Assembly: GCA_023091735.1 (NCBI GenBank)
Contig: JALKBU010000824.1
Span: forward strand, 1-23,246
Reading direction: 5' to 3'
DNA: 23,246 nt
Source of the DNA: Trichomonas tenax
Taxonomy: Eukaryota; Parabasalia; Trichomonadida; Trichomonadidae
A model generated the notes under the pieces. It ran no database searches and was not told the DNA's origin. It worked only from the letters and a program-made list of their open reading frames with translations. A program made the position numbers and the translations under genes. Positions 1 through 9,438 of the stretch are shown here, piece by piece (position 1 is the stretch's first letter; every line of letters begins with the position of its first letter).

Positions 1-282
1 TGCATTTTTAATTTTAAGCGTATAAGAGGTATTTGAATCAATAATACACATAAAAATATCATATGCTGCATAGTAGTGCATACATTTATGCTGGAAATCG
101 TATATTTTTGGACGATTTGAAATGCAATCAATGATTTGATAGATATATAGACTGTGTCACTTATACCACTGGATAGACAACTATCAATAAGTTCATGAAA
201 GTACTTTCAAATCGAAAAAATATTGATCAGATAAAAAGTTATGAAGGCCACGGGACTACACCGCAGAAGGAAAAATACTGCC
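1..282 (-). mobile_element. Partial MULE-type element, end facing right
   Basis: This is the reverse complement of the left end of the complete element at 12602-13255. It matches through the 217-nt terminal repeat and about 65 nt into the internal region, then runs off the window. It ends at 282 with the same terminal sequence as the complete copy's left end (GGCAGTATTTTTCC read inward). About ten substitutions separate it from the complete copy, for example in the segment matching the CCCGCGACC stretch, so it is an older or separate insertion. A 9-bp target duplication would be ATTAAATCC at 283-291, but the partner lies outside the window. No transposase is visible. Confidence 0.9.
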
Positions 283-517
283 ATTAAATCCAGCAAACAA
301 TTTTATACATAAATTTATATTCTGCTATAAGCATACCTCATATTTTTTGATTATATTCAATTTCTCTATGGTAACTCAATTCCAACTTGTCGAGCTCTAG
401 ATTGATCATTTTAATCAAATTTGTATTCATGCAGCTATTTGATCAATAGCTAATGAATATTTTATAGTCTGAATTTTTCTCTATCAATTTGTATCTTTAA
501 AATACTGCTATACTGTT

Positions 518-895
518 CAATTTTCAAAAGATAAATCACCAAAATCAAAATTTATCATATGCCTATAAAGTACGCATCTTTGTATGATAGGGAATGAAAT
601 AATATTAGCATTCAATGATTAATTTTCTTGAGAAACATCAACGAAAACAATTTTTTTGATATATTGGAAAACCAAACTTCTAATAATGATAGAATATTTG
701 ATAAAATTGACATGTTGTGCTCAATAATCTGAAGATAAACCAACAAAAGCAAATATTTTGATGGATAATTATAGAAAATATTAATTAGCAATAGAAATGA
801 ATTAAAATTTGCATTTCATCCTTAATAACCTCGAGATAAATCAAGAAAAGCAAACATTTTGATGAATATGGAAATAAAATGTCTAATAGAAATAG
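518..895. repeat. Degenerate ~100-bp tandem repeats, four units
   Basis: Units begin near 518, 619, 721 and 822. Each carries a diverged core resembling GATAAAtCAACAAAAgCAAA followed by TTTTGAT. The two right-hand units (723-798 and 823-892) are the most alike, about 80% by eye with small gaps. The unit length is not a clean multiple of three and no frame stays open, so this is either non-coding repeat DNA or the remains of a repeat-protein gene. It fills much of the 283-1228 gap between the MULE end and uL13, which otherwise shows nothing recognisable. Confidence 0.5.
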
Positions 896-1228
896 AAAAA
901 GAGATAAAAAGAGAGAAAGTTTTGGACCGCAAAAACGTGACAGGCTGAACAAAGGTTCCGCACCAAAAGGAACCAAAAACAAGGATTTCAAAAAAATCTA
1001 AATAAATCAATATAGATAAAAATATAAAGCATTTATGTTATTACAATGAAATTTGAAATATTCCTTATTACTAGAGAAATATAAATTATAAATGGTTCAA
1101 AATTAACAATATTTATGGATTTCTTACTCTACATCAAGAGCCACTCAAATCTAATGCTTTAACTCCTTAAAAACTGCTGCAGTACCTTTGGCTGAACCAA
1201 GAAAAGTGACGTTTGGCCTTCCTTTCCA

Positions 1229-1831
1229 ATGTCTGCTCCAGTCGTTATCGATGCTAAGGGCCACGTTCAGGGCCGCCTTGCCGCCGCTGTCGCTAAGCAA
1301 CTCCTCAAGGGTCGCAGAGTCGTTGTTGTCCGCTGCGAGGAGATCGAGCTTAACGGCAAGCACAAGTTCACAGTCCACGAGTACGAGCGCTTCCTTAACA
1401 AGACAACAAACTCAAACCCACGTGATGGTCCATTCCACCAGCGTGCTCCACACGAGATCTTCGCTTGTGCTGTCCGCGGAATGCTCCCATACAAGACACA
1501 CCGTGGTGCTGAGGCTTTCGGAAACCTCAAGTGCTTCGAGGGCGTCCCAGCTAAGTACGTCAACTTCAAGCGCGTAGTTGTTCCACACGCTCTCCGTTGC
1601 GTCTCCATCCACACAGAGCGCCCAACAACAAAGCTTGGCAAGCTCTCCACAACAATGGGATGGAAGTACGGCAAGGTTGTTGCTGACCTCGAAGAGAAGC
1701 GCAAGGCTGAATCCGCTAAGTACTTCGAAGCCAAGAAGGCTCAGCTCGAGAAGAAGGCCGCTGCTATCGAGAAGGCCAACAAGCAACTCGGTGCTGCTGC
1801 TGTCAAGTTCCTTGAGACATTCACAGAATAA
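1229..1831 (+). CDS. RPL13A: 60S ribosomal protein uL13 (L13a)
   Basis: A 200-aa protein of the large ribosomal subunit in the cytoplasm. The N-terminal segment VVIDAKGHVQGRLAAAVAK, the VVVVRCEEIELNGK stretch near residues 36-49, and the HRGAEAFGNLKCFEGVP region are typical of eukaryotic uL13/L13a, and the length is close to the family's usual ~200 aa. A lysine- and alanine-rich C-terminal helix (about 150-190) is the eukaryotic extension. The start is the ATG directly after GGCCTTCCTTTCCA. No clear TCA-type Inr lies close by; the CCTTTCC next to the ATG could be the alternative pyrimidine-rich start element reported for trichomonad genes (inference). Codon use is GC-rich and strongly biased (ACA for Thr, CCA for Pro), unlike neighbouring genes but like the histones, which suggests high expression. 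The stop is TAAA, overlapping a UAAA poly(A) signal. Several long antisense frames are by-products of this bias. Confidence 0.95.
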   Translation: MSAPVVIDAKGHVQGRLAAAVAKQLLKGRRVVVVRCEEIELNGKHKFTVHEYERFLNKTTNSNPRDGPFHQRAPHEIFACAVRGMLPYKTHRGAEAFGNLKCFEGVPAKYVNFKRVVVPHALRCVSIHTERPTTKLGKLSTTMGWKYGKVVADLEEKRKAESAKYFEAKKAQLEKKAAAIEKANKQLGAAAVKFLETFTE

Positions 1832-2286
1832 ATTTTCCTTTTTTGGATTGTACCTTGCCCTGCCTTTTTAATTCACAAAATCTCGCTAAATTATTACTTT
1901 TTCATGAACTTCTTTCCATTAAATTTGTATGCTCATATGATCGAAATTCTAAAAAATGTTCAGAATGACACCATTCTTTGGATATAAGCTCTCCATATTC
2001 ATGAATATATATAATCTAATTCGATGATCGCCAAACATGATTTTTTAACCGTGAAAATTATCGACAAAAATATTTTTTCTCCCAATAATTTATACTTTAC
2101 AAAATATCTTCATTTTATAGATTTAACAAAAATATCAATGTACAAAATATAGAGCACAATGTAGAGAATATATTAAACTAACTAATGTTCAATTGTATTA
2201 AGCATATGTTGAGATATAATCGATTTAAAACATGTTCCATTTTTTCAAAGATAAAATTATCGTTTATTAAAACAAACATAATATTC
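1832..2286. other. Intergenic gap between convergent genes
   Basis: AT-rich sequence between the 3' ends of uL13 and the coiled-coil gene. I see no RNA gene, repeat or credible reading frame. It should hold both 3' ends. Confidence 0.6.
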
Positions 2287-5200
2287 TTATTCATTCTTTT
2301 CGTCAATATCTTCTTCATCTTCCTGTGGAATAGAAGTTTGTGTTTGGTCGATTTCAGGTTTTTCTTTCTCATCATTGATTTCATCTTCGTATTCTTCATC
2401 GATGTCACTGAATGATCTGCTGACGTATATTGGTCTCTTTCTAAGTTTCGCTGTTCTCGGTGACTTCATTTCTGCTTTATTCATTGGTTCGTTGGAGTTA
2501 TCGATATCGAGTTCTTTGTATAACTTCTTTGGAGTGCCGAGAAGATTTCGTGACATTATTGGCGAAGATTGCAATATATCTTCTTTTGCATTGACTTCCG
2601 AATAGTTCTCCATTTGGGAAAGACTGAGTGCTAATGTAGCACAACGTTCAGCGAGTTCCTGCTTTTCATTGTCAAGAATTTCGATTTGCTGAGAAAGTTT
2701 TGCGTTTTCTTGTCTCAATTGATCATTTTCGATCGATATTTGAGAGAATAATTGAAGTCTTGAGTCGTGTGCAGAAATATCACTGGAAAGCTTGGAATTC
2801 TCAGCAGAAAGAGACTTGCACATTGACATCAATGCTGAGTTTTGGACTTTCAGATTGTTGACTTTCTTGACAATCTTCGTTAGCTCTATTTCTGATTGTT
2901 CGAGATCAGCAACAAGTCCTTTGTTGCTTGTTCCAAGCTCTTCGATCTTTGCATTAGCTTCTAGTAACTGGCTTTCAAGCTGTTCATTCCTATCAAGAAG
3001 ATTGACATTCTCTTCGAACAATTTATTCGATTCTTTCTCTCTATCTTCCAATGACGCTTGCAATTCGTTGAGTTTCTCTGTGCTTCCAATAAGATTGATT
3101 CTTTCCTCCGACAATATCCAGTTCTTCTCCAATTCATTGTCTATTTCATCAGCGAGAGCATCTGTATGAGTTATGAAAGCATTTTCGAGTTGCGAACATT
3201 TTGATTTCATTTCTTCAAGTGATTGACTTAATGTTGCATTCTCTTCGCTGAAGTTCTTTACTGATTCATCAAGACTCTTGCAAACAGATGACAAACGTTC
3301 ATTCTCTCTTTGGAGATGATTTCTTTCGTTAAGAAGTTTTTCGTTTTCAACCTTTAATATGACATTTTCATTTGTATATTTCTTTATTGCCTCATCAAAA
3401 CTCGAATTTATTGTTGAGAGTTTGACATTTTCATTCTTGAGTTGACTCAACTCCGATGTTAATTTTTCGTTATCACTTTTTAGTGCTTTGTTTTCAGTTG
3501 TATACTTTTGAACAGCTTCGTCGAGATTCGTCTTGAATGAAGATAACTTAATATTTTCACTTTGAAGATTGTTTTTATCAATAATCAACTTGGCGTTTTC
3601 ATCCTTCAAGGAAATATTCTCTTCGCTGAATTTTCTGTTGAAATCATCAAGAGCTTTGCATTTTGTTGACAAAGTAACATTATCCTGCTGCAACGAATTC
3701 TTATCATTGAGTGATTTTTCGTTATCTTTAACGAGATTTGTTATTTGATTGTTTGATATCTTAAGTTTTGTCTCTGAATCACTCAAATCGAATGAAAGTT
3801 TGTCACACTTTTGCTTGAGCTCTGTTAAATCATTATGAATAATTTCTTTGGCTGTTGCAGCTTCACTCTTTGTCTTTTCTGCAGTTTCAAGTTGTTCATT
3901 GAAGCTGTTTATTTTATTTTCCGCTTGTTGATATCTCTCTTTCATTGTTCCAAGTTCATTTTTCAGTTTGGAGTTCTCTATCTGGAAATTATTCTTGTCT
4001 TCACTTGTTTGCTTGAGTGAATTTTCGAGCGTTGCATTTTTACGTTTCAGTGATTCATTTTGAGATTTAAGCTTTTGCAACTTATCAACAGCCTTCGTGT
4101 TGATATCTTTAAATTCTTTTAGCTCTCTGTTACTCTTGCTAAGGTATTCTTTGATCTGTTTTGCAAGTTCTGAGAAAGTATCGACATCTTTCAATTCTCC
4201 GAATAAAGAAATCGATGCTTTTTCGAAAACTTCCTTCATTTTTGAAACATCTGCGTTATTTCTTTCAAGTATTGTATTAAAGGAATCTGTTTCTTTCTTC
4301 AAACGATCTTCTGCATCACTATATTTCTTTTCAAGCTCTTCATTACGATCATTCAACTCTTTGATGGTTTTAATGTTAGCATATCTTGTTTCATCGATTT
4401 GTTTTGCAAGTTTGCTGATATCTGCTTCATATTGTTTCATTGACTCCTTCATGAGCTCTTCTGATACTTTCTGCTCCTTCTGTGCTGCTAGAACGCCAAC
4501 TCTTAACTCATCATTCATTTTTTCGAGTTCTTTGATCTTTCTTTGCATTGTATCTTTTTCATTTGCATATTTCTGTGTCAATATATTCATTTCACTCTGA
4601 CATTCGAGCAATTGTTTTCTCATCTCTGTGACATCGCCTCTCAACGTGAATGAATGCTTGTTTGAATCATCGAGTGTTCTTTGCAATGCTTTAACTGCTT
4701 CAGTGGAATTCTCTGTTTCAAGTTTATATTTCAAAAATTGTCTTTCGATTTCATTCCTTTCCTCTTCAACTTCTTTCATTGATCTGGTGGCACTTTCTCT
4801 ATAAAGATTGAAATTATTTTCATTGCTTGTAAGTTCTGATTGCAAATGCTCAATTTCTTTTTCTTTTTGTTCTAGTTTCTGCTGTAATGTTTCTTTTTCA
4901 TCATAAAGCTGCTGGAAATCATTACTTTGTCCATCAATTGTTTCATTTAATTTAGAAATCTTTTCCTTCTTGCGTGCAATTGATTCCATTGCTTTCTGCA
5001 AATTATGTGTTATTTTCTCGTTTTGTTCTTCGAGTTCTTCGTATTCACGCTGTTTATCAGCAAGACGATCTTCAGCAGATGAATATCTCTGAGAGAACTT
5101 CTTTTCGCTTGCGAGGCTTTCTTGAAGATTTGCAATTGCTTTTCTTGCAATTTCTAACTCTTTGAGAAGCAATTTCTCGCGTTCAGTTGCTTTGCTTGTT

Positions 5201-6450
5201 TCCATTATTGTCTGTAAACTATTTGCTTTTTCATTATCCGCTTCTTGTTTTAATCTTTCTTTATCAGCAAGTTCAGCATTAAGTCTAACTTTTACGTCTC
5301 TTAATTCCGTTTCGAGTTTCTTTAATTCGATAACTTGACGTTTGCACTGCTTCTTCAATTCATTATTTTCGAAGCTCAATGACTTATTGACGACAGATAA
5401 CTTTTCTGTTTTATCATTTGCTGCATTTAAGTTGTAGGAAAGTGTTTTATTCATTTCATTTTTATCTGATATTGTTAGATTTAATTGCTTGATATCTTGA
5501 AGTGACTGAGAGTTGTTTCCTTCGTATTCTTTAACTTTGTCGAGAAGTTTCTTGTTTATCTTGATAAGACGCTTTCTTTCTTCATCAATTTGATTGATGT
5601 GTTCTAAAGCAATTTGTAATTGTTGATCATTTGCTTCTTTTTCGAGCTGTGTTTCGTTTTTCTCGGATATTATTGAAGTATTATCACGTAACTTTTGATT
5701 TAATGTTTCGTTTTCCTTTTTGAGGCTTTCATTATCAATAATTAATGCATTAAAGCTTTTAGTATCAAAAAGATGTTCATCGACTACGTTTGAACGTGTA
5801 CCATTTACATGTGTCCTATAATGGTTGAGTTGCACTTCCATGCTTTGGAGTTGTTGTTTCAAACGATCAACTTCAATTTGATTGATCTTTTGTTGAGATG
5901 AAGCTTCAGCATTCATCTTTTTGCTCGTTTGTATGATACTCGTCTGTTTTTGGATAACTTTTTTCGTTATTTTTTGATAATTCGATAATAATTTTTGAGT
6001 AGAGGAAACAAATTCAGTATAACACTGCTTTAATTCGGCCATCATTGTTGATGGTCTCTTCGAATTTGATTTAAATGTCGAAAAATTATTTGATTTTGCT
6101 AAATTCTGCATTATTTTTTGATTTTCGGCAAGTTTTGCTATGGAATTCAGTGGCATACCAGTACTTGTCTTTGCGATTTTGTTAGAATAAGTAAATACGT
6201 CATGCGGAATATTCGTTTTTCCTATTGAAGCCAAAATAAAGGAAAGGAACACTTCCTTTTCGTCGTTCATGACCTCCTTTATAGTATTTTGGCATTTACT
6301 CAAGAAGTCATTCAATGTCAGGTCCTTTTGGGCATTGGATGGATTATTCTTGATGAAATTCAGATATAACGACTCAAGGGCGATATTCAAAGAGTCCGCC
6401 CTTTGTGACAAAAGGAACTCTCCAACTAATCCGTAATTAGTTTGAGTCAT
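2287..6450 (-). CDS. Large coiled-coil protein, 1387 aa, with 42-residue repeats
   Basis: The first ATG is at 6450; a GTG-initiated extension to 6471 is not needed. Residues 1 to about 125 (MTQTNYGLVGEFLLSQ...) look globular. From about 160 to 1290 the protein is almost continuous heptad-type coiled coil rich in E, K, N, L and Q. Residues 927-1052 are three tandem 42-residue repeats (six heptads each), with a partial fourth; each starts LS and carries an ENxxLKxxNxKL core. The C-terminal ~110 residues hold a basic patch (KLRKRPIYVSRSFSD) and then a strongly acidic tail. No catalytic motif or membrane segment is visible. Such proteins are abundant in trichomonads and are often labelled viral A-type inclusion-like because of the coiled coil, which says nothing of function. 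A cytoskeletal, Golgi or basal-body tether is plausible but unproven. The stop context is TAAG, unlike the highly expressed genes. The upstream sequence shows no clear Inr. Confidence 0.85.
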   Translation of the reverse strand: MTQTNYGLVGEFLLSQRADSLNIALESLYLNFIKNNPSNAQKDLTLNDFLSKCQNTIKEVMNDEKEVFLSFILASIGKTNIPHDVFTYSNKIAKTSTGMPLNSIAKLAENQKIMQNLAKSNNFSTFKSNSKRPSTMMAELKQCYTEFVSSTQKLLSNYQKITKKVIQKQTSIIQTSKKMNAEASSQQKINQIEVDRLKQQLQSMEVQLNHYRTHVNGTRSNVVDEHLFDTKSFNALIIDNESLKKENETLNQKLRDNTSIISEKNETQLEKEANDQQLQIALEHINQIDEERKRLIKINKKLLDKVKEYEGNNSQSLQDIKQLNLTISDKNEMNKTLSYNLNAANDKTEKLSVVNKSLSFENNELKKQCKRQVIELKKLETELRDVKVRLNAELADKERLKQEADNEKANSLQTIMETSKATEREKLLLKELEIARKAIANLQESLASEKKFSQRYSSAEDRLADKQREYEELEEQNEKITHNLQKAMESIARKKEKISKLNETIDGQSNDFQQLYDEKETLQQKLEQKEKEIEHLQSELTSNENNFNLYRESATRSMKEVEEERNEIERQFLKYKLETENSTEAVKALQRTLDDSNKHSFTLRGDVTEMRKQLLECQSEMNILTQKYANEKDTMQRKIKELEKMNDELRVGVLAAQKEQKVSEELMKESMKQYEADISKLAKQIDETRYANIKTIKELNDRNEELEKKYSDAEDRLKKETDSFNTILERNNADVSKMKEVFEKASISLFGELKDVDTFSELAKQIKEYLSKSNRELKEFKDINTKAVDKLQKLKSQNESLKRKNATLENSLKQTSEDKNNFQIENSKLKNELGTMKERYQQAENKINSFNEQLETAEKTKSEAATAKEIIHNDLTELKQKCDKLSFDLSDSETKLKISNNQITNLVKDNEKSLNDKNSLQQDNVTLSTKCKALDDFNRKFSEENISLKDENAKLIIDKNNLQSENIKLSSFKTNLDEAVQKYTTENKALKSDNEKLTSELSQLKNENVKLSTINSSFDEAIKKYTNENVILKVENEKLLNERNHLQRENERLSSVCKSLDESVKNFSEENATLSQSLEEMKSKCSQLENAFITHTDALADEIDNELEKNWILSEERINLIGSTEKLNELQASLEDREKESNKLFEENVNLLDRNEQLESQLLEANAKIEELGTSNKGLVADLEQSEIELTKIVKKVNNLKVQNSALMSMCKSLSAENSKLSSDISAHDSRLQLFSQISIENDQLRQENAKLSQQIEILDNEKQELAERCATLALSLSQMENYSEVNAKEDILQSSPIMSRNLLGTPKKLYKELDIDNSNEPMNKAEMKSPRTAKLRKRPIYVSRSFSDIDEEYEDEINDEKEKPEIDQTQTSIPQEDEEDIDEKNE
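3235..3672 (-). repeat. 42-codon tandem repeats in the coiled-coil gene
   Basis: Three full 126-bp units lie at 3672-3547, 3546-3421 and 3420-3295, followed by a partial unit starting at 3294. Protein units begin LSTKCKALDD, LSSFKTNLDE, LSTINSSFDE and LSSVCKSLDE. The exact 42-residue length keeps the heptad phase. Confidence 0.85.
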
Positions 6451-6916
6451 CTGATTACCGCGGACTGTCACTTTTGCTTTTGTTTTACATTTGCCAAAAA
6501 TATATTTTACTTGTCAAAAATCAAAAATCGTGAAAATTATTTTGGCATTTGACATCTTTTTCTCAAAAATCATTATATAGGCTCCAGAAAGAAATCCATA
6601 ATATACCTCTTCAAACTAATTCTAAATTTAATAGTTATTTCAATTAAAAACACATCTTTAATAAATAATTGAATCAAATTTTTCCAATATTAAAAACATC
6701 ATTAAAATGTTTATTTATTTCCACTCTAATAAATAACTATGCCCCAATTTTGATAATGTTAAGACATAATTCTGAAATATATTTCCTTCAATAATATTTT
6801 GATGTTATAGTCATTATGTCATTTCAAAATAATATGTTTGATTTGTGTGCATAATGTTTACAGGAATATTCAAACATAAATTTCAAATAATGAAAAATAT
6901 ATTTCCATATATTAAC
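6451..6916. other. Intergenic gap, upstream of the coiled-coil gene
   Basis: AT-rich spacer of about 466 bp between two minus-strand genes. It should carry the promoter of the coiled-coil gene and the 3' end of the 144-aa gene. No clear Inr, repeat or RNA gene was found. Confidence 0.5.
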
Positions 6917-7351
6917 TTATTTTTCAAAATCTTTTAGGCCTAAATCATCAATGATATTGTCGATGTTATCTAAATCTAGATCACTATTTGTTCCGAAAAA
7001 TGATAATTTAATTTTCATTGGGGTTGAGACCTGTATTTTAGATATCTCAACATCAAACTCAATGAATGAGTAATGCTCTTCAAAATATTTTTGAATTAAA
7101 TCTTTTGTATATTGTTTTTGTCCTTGAATCAAGATTCCTTTAGTATGAATATATTTCGGTTTGGGCTTGTAGCTAGGGAAGAATATTCGAAGATTGAATT
7201 TTGCATCATTATAATTCAATAAATCAATTAATAGACAATGTAAATTATACATATTATTGCCAAATGTAAATATTTTCCCGTCCTTGTTTTTGCATTCTAT
7301 TTCGTAACTTTCGATTTCCCATGTAACTTCTCCAAGAAGATATTCATCCAT
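6917..7351 (-). CDS. Hypothetical 144-aa protein
   Basis: I do not recognise the family. The protein begins MDEYLLGEVTWEIESYE and ends in an acidic segment rich in D, L and N (LDLDNIDNIIDDLGL). The middle (about 55-75) is basic and proline-rich (FFPSYKPKPKYIHTKG). There is no signal peptide, membrane segment or cysteine motif; it looks like a small cytosolic mixed alpha/beta protein. Support for a real gene comes from the start: a good Inr (TCATTTTT) with its +1 A at 7362 lies 11 nt before the ATG, the spacing seen at other genes here. Codon use is AT-rich, as in most neighbours. The stop is TAAG. Confidence 0.65.
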   Translation of the reverse strand: MDEYLLGEVTWEIESYEIECKNKDGKIFTFGNNMYNLHCLLIDLLNYNDAKFNLRIFFPSYKPKPKYIHTKGILIQGQKQYTKDLIQKYFEEHYSFIEFDVEISKIQVSTPMKIKLSFFGTNSDLDLDNIDNIIDDLGLKDFEK

Positions 7352-7359
7352 TAAACAAA

Positions 7360-7366
7360 AATGACA
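7360..7366 (-). promoter_or_regulatory. Inr of the 144-aa gene
   Basis: Read on the minus strand the site is GTCATTT, matching the trichomonad Inr (TCA, pyrimidine, A/T). The predicted +1 A lies 11 nt from the ATG. Confidence 0.6.
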
Positions 7367-7787
7367 TAATTTTAAAAATTGTCATGTAGATTGTTAAATT
7401 GTTATGATTTGCTATTTTTAATGATTTATTGCTTTTATTTGGTCTACACACGATCTATAATGATTAGAAATGTATCTGAGCTCGTTTAATCATTGATTGC
7501 TGTTGAGTTATGGCCTAAAATTGTCATTTTTAAAAACAGCAAACCTCGCGTTTTATGGCATTTTAACATGTCAGCATAACTTCGCCAAACCACAGCTAAT
7601 TGAGCTATCATGCTTGCGATGCAGTAAATGGGCAATTGTCGACTTTTTATGCTCAATGTTTGTGATATATTCTTAGTTTAGAGTTTACAAGCAATTCATT
7701 AATATTAAAAAGTTTTGTTTCTTGTCTATATTGCTATTTATTCTCTATATATACAAACATTACATAGCGCTGATGGAGTTCTGGCGA
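7367..7787. other. Intergenic gap, no gene recognised
   Basis: About 420 bp between the 144-aa gene's promoter and the end of the RRM pseudogene. There are a few 8-bp inverted repeats (for example TTGCTGTT with AACAGCAA near 7500-7550), too short to mean much in AT-rich DNA. No tRNA or credible frame was found. Confidence 0.5.
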
Positions 7788-8324
7788 CTAATTCTGATAG
7801 AAAATGTACCAATGAACTCTCTTTACATATTTAATACTTCCACTATTTGTTTGGGAAACATTATCCACAACTTTCTTTTGTGTCTGTTTTGGCTTCTTGT
7901 TGTTGTCCTTCTTCAAAGAGACTTGACATTTTCTGATCATGTGTTCAACAATGTTATTTGCATCCTCATCGAAATAGAATTGACAAATTACACATGTTTT
8001 GAGTAATTTAACACGCATGACCTGTCCGTATTTGCTGAGCTCTTCGTACAAATCTCTCTTGTTTAAAAACATGTTTTTAGCCGCAAAGGTTTGCGTGAAC
8101 GAGAATTTCATTGAACTCCTTGTAGTTGACTGCATCAATAACTCTGAATACACCGCTGAGAGTTTGCATTACGATGTTTGCGTATTGTGTGTTTGTCAAT
8201 TCATGGCAAAATATATATCGATGTGTAAAACATCTGCTGTGTAGAGCTTCAAGAACTCATTTAAGCCATTTTTGTTCACCATAGGATGGATTCCTGTCAT
8301 ATATACAACAATCTCCTGCTGCAT
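7788..8324 (-). pseudogene. PABP-like two-RRM protein pseudogene, two frameshifts
   Basis: Three successive minus-strand frames read as one diverged RNA-binding protein. Frame one starts at 8324 with MQQEIVVYMTGIHPMVNK, an RRM1 RNP2 strand like that of poly(A)-binding protein (YVGDLHPDV). It breaks at TGA after YFAMN. Frame two continues with TNTQYANIVM, an RNP1-like strand, to LVHANLCG and stops at TAA. Frame three holds KNMFLNKRDLYEELSKYGQV and a strand plus helix ending FDEDANNIVEHM, typical of RRM2. A Lys-rich tail follows to 7788. Losing one T near the first break and gaining one T at GGCTAAAAAC near the second would explain both shifts. The Inr (TCATTTTT, +1 A at 8335) is intact 11 nt from the ATG, so the gene may have died recently. 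It is back-to-back with SEC11 over a 117-bp spacer. A sequencing error at both places is the alternative. Confidence 0.7.
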
Positions 8325-8332
8325 TATACAAA

Positions 8333-8339
8333 AATGAAG
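8333..8339 (-). promoter_or_regulatory. Inr of the RRM pseudogene
   Basis: On the minus strand the site reads TTCATTT, with the +1 A at 8335, 11 nt before the ATG. It still matches the consensus although the gene is broken. Confidence 0.5.
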
Positions 8340-8427
8340 TGATAAGATTTTATAAAATTTCCACAATTTTTCTTGGTGATATTTAGAATATTTTATGACA
8401 TGTAAATGTCAAATGTCAAAAACGATA

Positions 8428-8434
8428 ATCATCT
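8428..8434 (+). promoter_or_regulatory. Inr of SEC11
   Basis: The sequence ATCATCT contains TCATCT with the +1 A at 8431, 11 nt before the ATG at 8442. It matches the TCA-pyrimidine-A/T Inr. Confidence 0.6.
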
Positions 8435-8441
8435 TTAATAA

Positions 8442-8993
8442 ATGAGAGGATACGCTGATCCTGAGATAGATGAAATGCTGAAAAAGATGTTTTTCGGGAG
8501 ATCCGACATTGGAATGCTTGGTATATTCTACAGATTTGCGCATTTAGCTGATTTAATCGTTCGACCATTGTTATATTTTCAGATTGCTTGTATTATAATG
8601 AACTGCAACAATCCGGTGTCTGCTGTTCTCTCAGGGTCAATGATGCCTGTGTTTCAAAGAGGAGATTTGATTATTGCTAAAGGAAAACCTTCACGATCAT
8701 TCGATAATGGTAATGTAGTTATATATTTTTTGAATAATTCAATTCCACAAATTGTGCATCGCAAAATAGAAACTCATATTAACGAATCAAATTCAATTTT
8801 CCTTTCGAAAGGAGATAATAACAATAAGACTGATGTATGGTTATATTCACAAGATTACTGGAACAATAGTTACATTGATTCTGAAATTATTGGTGTATTA
8901 CCATTTGCTGGATATGTTAATATATTTATACGTGAACACCCAGGAATATTCATACTGTGGATATATTACATAGTTTACAACGCTCTTAGATAA
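8442..8993 (+). CDS. SEC11: Signal peptidase complex catalytic subunit SEC11
   Basis: A 183-aa S26-family serine protease that removes signal peptides in the ER membrane. The eukaryotic SEC11 boxes are all visible: LSGSMMPVFQRGD with the catalytic Ser66, the VHR box with His106, and KGDNN with Asp125. Eukaryotic SEC11 uses a Ser-His-Asp arrangement, unlike the Ser-Lys dyad of bacterial LepB; the residue in the Lys position here is His, as expected. One N-terminal membrane helix (about 37-55) precedes the catalytic serine, and a hydrophobic C-terminal segment (about 166-180) follows. The GVLPFAGYV stretch near 151-159 is also typical. The length matches the family (about 170-190). A good Inr lies 11 nt upstream. 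The gene is divergent from the RRM pseudogene. Confidence 0.93.
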   Translation: MRGYADPEIDEMLKKMFFGRSDIGMLGIFYRFAHLADLIVRPLLYFQIACIIMNCNNPVSAVLSGSMMPVFQRGDLIIAKGKPSRSFDNGNVVIYFLNNSIPQIVHRKIETHINESNSIFLSKGDNNNKTDVWLYSQDYWNNSYIDSEIIGVLPFAGYVNIFIREHPGIFILWIYYIVYNALR

Positions 8994-9438
8994 GTTTCAA
9001 ACACTCTACAATTCAAATTATCTGATATATATTGATGTTCCAAAAATCGAGTGTTATGTAGATACCTAATTTGTATCGGATATGTTTATATATAGTTTAT
9101 AAAATTCATTGTTGCTGTGTCTGTTGTTCATATATTATTTATTTAAAATTGTTAGAATTGATGAAATTTTGAAAACAAAGAAAGTTGCTTGAAAAAGATT
9201 TAATTTTTGACATGTAAAATATATTGATGACAAAAAACATAGTTGTTGATAATTTTGTAAACATAAATAATGATTTAGTTATGTAATCTTTTGGTAATGA
9301 AATTTTTGGTTTCGTATCAAAAATATGACCAAACAATTAAAATTTTTGCATTGTTTGTTAGTAAAAAGTGAAATACATAGCGTATTATATTTAAATTCAT
9401 CGTTTAATTGTGAATTATTTTTCAAAATTTTTAAAAGA
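8994..9438. other. Intergenic gap before katanin p80
   Basis: About 445 bp of very AT-rich sequence. No RNA gene or repeat was recognised. The only frame of note on the minus strand starts with TTG and looks spurious. The region should hold the katanin promoter; TTTTTCAAAATTT at about 9418-9430 is only a partial Inr match. Confidence 0.45.

Noticed and set aside
785..1010. Two minus-strand frames in the gap before uL13
   Set aside because: Phe/Leu/Ser-rich translations of A-rich repeat DNA, with no domain.
1267..1734. 155-codon antisense frame across uL13
   Set aside because: It is a by-product of the biased GC-rich codons of uL13. Its protein resembles nothing and has no promoter.
6451..6471. 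GTG-started extension of the coiled-coil protein
   Set aside because: Nuclear genes start at ATG, and MTQTNYG at 6450 is a good start.
7440..7640. Several short inverted repeats that might be a second hairpin array
   Set aside because: Stems are only 7-8 bp with irregular spacing, as expected by chance in AT-rich DNA.
9139..9336. 65-codon minus-strand frame upstream of katanin
   Set aside because: It begins at TTG, is low complexity, and no Inr or family supports it.
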